A stretch of DNA of 64,000 nucleotides from Isochrysis galbana (Eukaryota; Haptophyta; Isochrysidales; Isochrysidaceae). The stretch is taken from assembly GCA_018136815.1 (NCBI GenBank), contig CM030934.1, positions 1,024,979 through 1,088,978 of the forward strand. The letters run 5' to 3'. Every line of letters begins with the position of its first letter. Within the stretch, counting starts at the first letter, position 1. Both the position numbers and the translations under genes were made by a program. The notes beneath the pieces are model-generated. The model saw only the letters and a program-made list of their open reading frames with translations, was not told the DNA's origin and did not search any database. Shown here piece by piece: positions 60,842-64,000 of the stretch.

Positions 60842-61995
60842 CAGGGGTTGTGCGAGAACGTTCACGCACCCATTTGGTCCACTTACAGCTGCTGAGACTA
60901 GGTGTTCACATGATTTTCTGAGGAGGGGTGTTCACGAACTGTTCATATCCGGAAGTTGGTGTTCACATGTGTTCAAGTGTTCATATAGTGTGGTTTCCTA
61001 CCGACATGCAAAAAAAAAATTAGGCCCAGGACGCACACAAGGTGCGGCCCCCGGAGTTCGAACTCCTCAACTTGCAGCCCACGATTGGACTGCTGCGCAC
61101 TATGCTAGGCTTAGTTCGCTATACGAAGAGTACAAAGTCTACATGGACAGCACATCCTTTGATGTAGTTTGGGAGCAATTCGAGGAGGTGAAGGAGATGA
61201 TCAACACAAACGAGGGCCTGCACACTCGGAAGTATGCCGATTTGTGGGCACAAATGCTTTGTAAGTTTTCCCCGACTTACCCCGAGCTGCTTCGATTGGT
61301 TGCAATCGTTTTGGTCGTCCCCGTCGACACATCCGAGTGCGAGCGCGTTTTTTCTCTCTGATGAACAACCACAAGACGAAGGAGCGATCTCAGCTCAACC
61401 AGGAGAACTTGCGCAGTTTGATGACGTGGTTGGTACATACAGCGCGGCGAGGGATTTGCCACCCGAAGACGTGCCCGTGATGGCAATTGTCAAGAAGTAT
61501 CGTGAGATGGCTTGGGCTCATGGGCGTATGCCTCACAAGGCTGCTCCTAGTGTGTGCCCTGATTTGTCCCTTGTTGCTGAGGAGATTGAAATGTGCGATG
61601 CGGGTGAGGAGTGAGGAGTATGCATAGAGAGATAGAGAGGGGGCACAGTGTTACGTGTTACGTGCTTAGATACGTGGTAGCAATGAGCAATGAGCAATCG
61701 AGCAATCAATCAACAATCAATACTAGACTAGTACTAGAATGAGAATGAATGCAATGCCCATGTGTTCATGTTCATGTGACCAAGATCCCAACTTGTCCTT
61801 GCGCGCGCGATTGCGCGCGCGGCGTGTGGCCGTTGTCCGTGGCAATACTTGCCTGACCGCGGTGTTCATATGGTGTTCACGAGGTGTTCATATGTTGGCT
61901 CATGAGGTGTTCACGCTAAGGTTGGCAACAGTTGGCAGATCTGGTGTTCACGCAAAGCATATGAACACCAGTTGAACGTTCTCGCACAACCCCTG
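60842..61995 (+). mobile_element. hAT transposon, internally deleted, with TIRs and 8-bp duplication
   Basis: The 1154-bp element starts CAGGGGTTGTGCGAGAACGT and ends with its inverted copy. The flanks ACAACAGC (60834-60841) and ACAATAGC (61996-62003) are an 8-bp duplication with one mismatch. Sub-terminal GTGTTCACA / GTGTTCATAT repeats crowd both ends (60905-60990, 61862-61970), as in many hAT elements, where they bind transposase. It carries only the transposase C-terminus. Confidence 0.9.
61100..61614 (+). pseudogene. hAT transposase C-terminal dimerisation domain, frameshifted
   Basis: The frame gives EEYKVYMDSTSFDVVWEQFE, then KFSPTYPELLRLVAIVLVVP and VDTSECERVFSL, then a stop. The neighbouring frame continues LMNNHKTKERSQLNQENLRS, LMTWL. 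The block P.L..LA...L.VP.STSECERVFS.MN..KTK.R..L is the hAT dimerisation domain. The shift is at GTTTTTTCTCTCTGATG (about 61348-61363), next to a T run. The catalytic DDE part and the BED finger are missing. Confidence 0.85.
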
Positions 61996-62003
61996 ACAAT
62001 AGC

Positions 62004-62200
62004 AGAAACTGCGCTGGGCGAGTAGTGGCGCGCCGACGCGTATATGGGTATGGGAGATGTAGACCAACTGTTACTATTACACTATTACATGCATGCAGGC
62101 CCAGTTGCAACTGCAAAGGCAGCCCTGATCCCATCCACAATGCTACTCTCCTAAGGCGGAGTTGTGTGCTCAGACTCACGCTCTCATTCTCACTCACTCT
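62004..62200. other. spacer beside the hAT element
   Basis: TTACTATTACACTATTACATGC at 62070 is the only notable low-complexity stretch. No feature supported. Confidence 0.3.
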
Positions 62201-62595
62201 CACTCTAATCGTTCGACAATGCGGTCCGTCGTTGGCGCCTGCGCCCAATCTCCCCGGAGCTCTGGCCGGCAGGGGAATGACGCCACGCCGTATGCGCTCG
62301 AGATCCTCGGCGCCGAGCCTCTTCTCCCAGTGGTCCATGCGCCGCCGGTCCACCCCAAACTCCGCGGCCCATTGGGCCTTGGAGCATAACACCGAGCGAT
62401 CAGTGTCGGGGTGGTACCAGCACACAATGGCCTTACAGGCCCTCTCCCTGACGCCCTCCGCCGCCGTGGCGCGCTGGGGGCCTGCGTATGATATGGACGG
62501 CCCCGCATAGCGCCGCTCGCGCTGCGCGGGCTCCGCGCCCGCCCCGCCAGGGGTGCGAAGGACGCTGGCGACATCATCGACGTCGTCGCCGCCAG
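62201..62595 (-). pseudogene. truncated coding fragment, unknown
   Basis: The minus frame is open from the edge of repeat R4: GDDVDDVASVLRTPGGAGAE, RACKAIVCWYHPDTDRSVLC, SKAQWAAEFGVDRRRMDHWE and KRLGAEDLERIRRGVIPLP. FGVDRRRMDHWEKRLG reads like a helix-turn-helix style segment. Composition is protein-like, but there is no start codon before R4 at 62596, so R4 has probably cut off the 5' end. Confidence 0.35.
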
Positions 62596-62771
62596 AAGTC
62601 GCGTTCCGTCAAAAGAGGGCCAGCTGATTTTTTTGTCATCCATATGTGCTTGTTTTCTTTTTGGGTAGCCACAATAATATTATTATTACAAAGCTCATCA
62701 CGCTCCCCCGCTCTCACACACGCGGTAACTCCCAGCTACGCGGGCTGAGTTTTCATCTTCTTCGTCTTTTT
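62596..62771 (+). repeat. dispersed repeat R4, second copy
   Basis: AAGTCGCGTTCCGTCAAAAG to TTTTCATCTTCTTCGTCTTTTTC matches 22588-22780. It is followed directly by the R1 head (AACTAAGTTTATACTTGGTT). Confidence 0.75.
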
Positions 62772-63345
62772 CAACTAAGTTTATACTTGGTTGACCCATG
62801 GGGGGGCACGAGCCCCCCCCCCTCTCCACTCCTCCCCTGCCATGGGGGAGGAACCACCCATCCTCCTGGCACGCCTGATGGCTTGCCAGGAGGCCACTGC
62901 CCTACTGACCCACTCCCTTCCCCACAGGCTCGCCCCATTCGCCCATCCTGGCCCCTCGTGACCAGCCCATTGCTCCAACCCCCCTCCCCCCCTGGTCGAC
63001 AGGCAGACAGGTGCAGATTGGGGGCCCCAGAGGCTCAGGAGCGCCAGCGAGGGAGAGGCAGGGGAGGCCAGGGCCCAGTCCCAGCCTCCTCTGCCCCCAG
63101 AGCTGGCCTCCAGGAGCCTCCAGGGGTCGCCAGGGGCAGCTGGAGGCCTGCCGCAGGCGCGCCATCGCGCGTGCCGCAGGAGAGGGGAGAGAGAGCGCGG
63201 AGAAGGGGGTGGGCGGAGCGAGAGCTCCGCTCACCGAAAAATAGGTAAGTCCCGCACCTGTTTACAGGATAAGTCGGGGCTGAGACCGCCGCCCACTCGG
63301 AGACACAGGAGGAAGGGGGGAATGATCACCGGGGGGGGCGCGGGC
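62772..63345 (+). repeat. R1 copy, subfamily 2
   Basis: Plus-strand counterpart of 42140-42733: head, GGGGGGGCACGAGCCCCCCC, AGGAACCACC, CCACTCCCTTCCCCACAGGC, CTCACCGAAAAATAGGTAAG, ending AATGATCACCGGGGGGGGCG. Confidence 0.75.
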
Positions 63346-63682
63346 CACCGGACCATATCTAAGCCCTTCACCCCTATCCCCCTAGTAGTGCACGGGGGAG
63401 TCGCCTTATGGCGGGGGGAGAAGGGCCGGGGAAGTGGGGGTGTAGAAAGTTTCCTACGTGAGTAGAAAGTAGAGGGTCCACGGCCGCGTGTGCGGTGAGA
63501 CTATTAAAAGGTTTATTTATCTTCTTCGTCTTTTTCTCACATACACCCGCAGGGCGAGCAACGCATGGTTGGGTGGCAGGGCAACCTCTCGTAGTCGGAG
63601 GCATCGCGGGAGGGGGGGGGGGGGTCTGCGTTCTCCCGCCTCCCGCCAACAGTGCCGTTCCCATGCGACTCCGCTCCTGGGG
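63346..63682. other. intergenic with repeat pieces
   Basis: 63440-63545 (GGTGTAGAAAGTTTCCTACG, CGGCCGCGTGTGCGGTGAGA, TCTTCTTCGTCTTTTTCTCA) combines the segment seen at 17655-17740 with the R4 end. No gene. Confidence 0.4.
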
Positions 63683-64000
63683 AGGCTTCAAGCGGAGACC
63701 AACACCCTCAAAGGGGCTATGGAGCGCCTACGGTCATTCCTTGCCGCGGCAGAGGCGAGGGAGGGGCTTCTCCGGGATCAAGTTGAAGTTGGGTTCAAAG
63801 CCCTGACTCAGCTACTCCAATCCCGCCAAGAGCCCGCTCCAAGTCCGTCCATGGATCGGACCGAAGCGGCGGCGGATTCTGCTAGGCCGGCTCAGAGGGG
63901 ACCATCCATATCCATGGAAGAGCCTCCTGCTCTAGACCCAAAAGGCCACGCCTCTCCGGCTACTAGGGTTCCACGGTCGGCGTACCCAACCTCTAAATCG
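63683..64000 (+). pseudogene. gypsy-B gag fragment (coiled-coil region), runs off the window
   Basis: Frame RLQAETNTLKGAMERLRSFL, then AREGLLRDQVEVGFKALTQL and SPSMDRTEAAADSARP, is about 90% identical to the coiled-coil region of the gag at 9216-11933 (starting at its residue about 210). The left boundary at 63683 is abrupt. What follows lies outside the window. Confidence 0.85.

Overview
This is a GC-rich nuclear scaffold from a eukaryote, most likely a unicellular alga. The clues are GT-AG introns (Spg1-like GTPase, LMBR1-like protein, SAM-domain protein, O-fucosyltransferase), spliceosomal BUD31, RIC1, an SfsA homologue with a basic Ser/Ala/Thr-rich leader, and a dense load of LTR, LINE, SINE-like and hAT elements. 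A haptophyte-type alga fits the style of the coding and repeats, but that is inference. Two runs of exactly 100 N (5901-6000 and 43743-43842) are scaffold gaps.

Layout of host genes. Spg1/Tem1-type GTPase, 5' part only (1-472, -). LMBR1-like membrane protein (2469-4233, -). BUD31 (18040-18897, -), divergent from an ER-type SAM-domain membrane protein (19452-20733, +). An uncharacterised 'MGQY' protein with a 1-base frameshift (22743-23322, -). A two-exon coiled-coil protein (25158-25588, -). SfsA (27019-28164, +). A 1382-residue helical-repeat-like protein (29470-33618, -). A GT65/68-like O-fucosyltransferase (about 39994-41840, -). A deoxynucleoside kinase (44841-45647, +). An unknown 252-residue protein (48714-49472, +). 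A Ser-rich protein (52292-53293, -). RIC1 (56467-60309, -). They have unrelated housekeeping roles and form no operon or cluster.

Mobile DNA fills the rest. At 5-15.8 kb lie two lineages of Ty3/gypsy chromodomain elements. The 'B' element (minus strand, LTR 12026-13124) encodes a 905-residue Gag ending in a single in-frame TAG. The same frame then stays open for more than 900 codons into a Ser-rich protein with a phage-like cytosine-methyltransferase domain (about 7191-7769, PPC and ENP motifs). This is the most interesting system in the window: a retrotransposon carrying a DNA-methyltransferase module where pol should start, apparently reached by stop-codon readthrough. A short second remnant of the same domain lies at 24170-24274. 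Gypsy 'A' integrase and chromodomain pieces lie at 5008-5900, 43843-44280 and 54909-55706.

A near-complete LINE (35380-39012) has an RT domain and a zinc-finger tail. It is broken by one in-frame TGA and by frameshifts beside poly-C runs; more fragments lie at 1323-1775, 15828-17400 and 49640-49936. A SINE-like family (R1) starts with an AACTAAGT...ACTTAGTT hairpin and made perfect 17- and 18-bp target duplications in two copies. Two hAT-type elements (21455-22307 and 60842-61995) have TIRs and 8-bp duplications. A MITE family sits at 25829-25986 and 44293-44485. A 176-bp tandem array with strong hairpins lies at 23664-24080.
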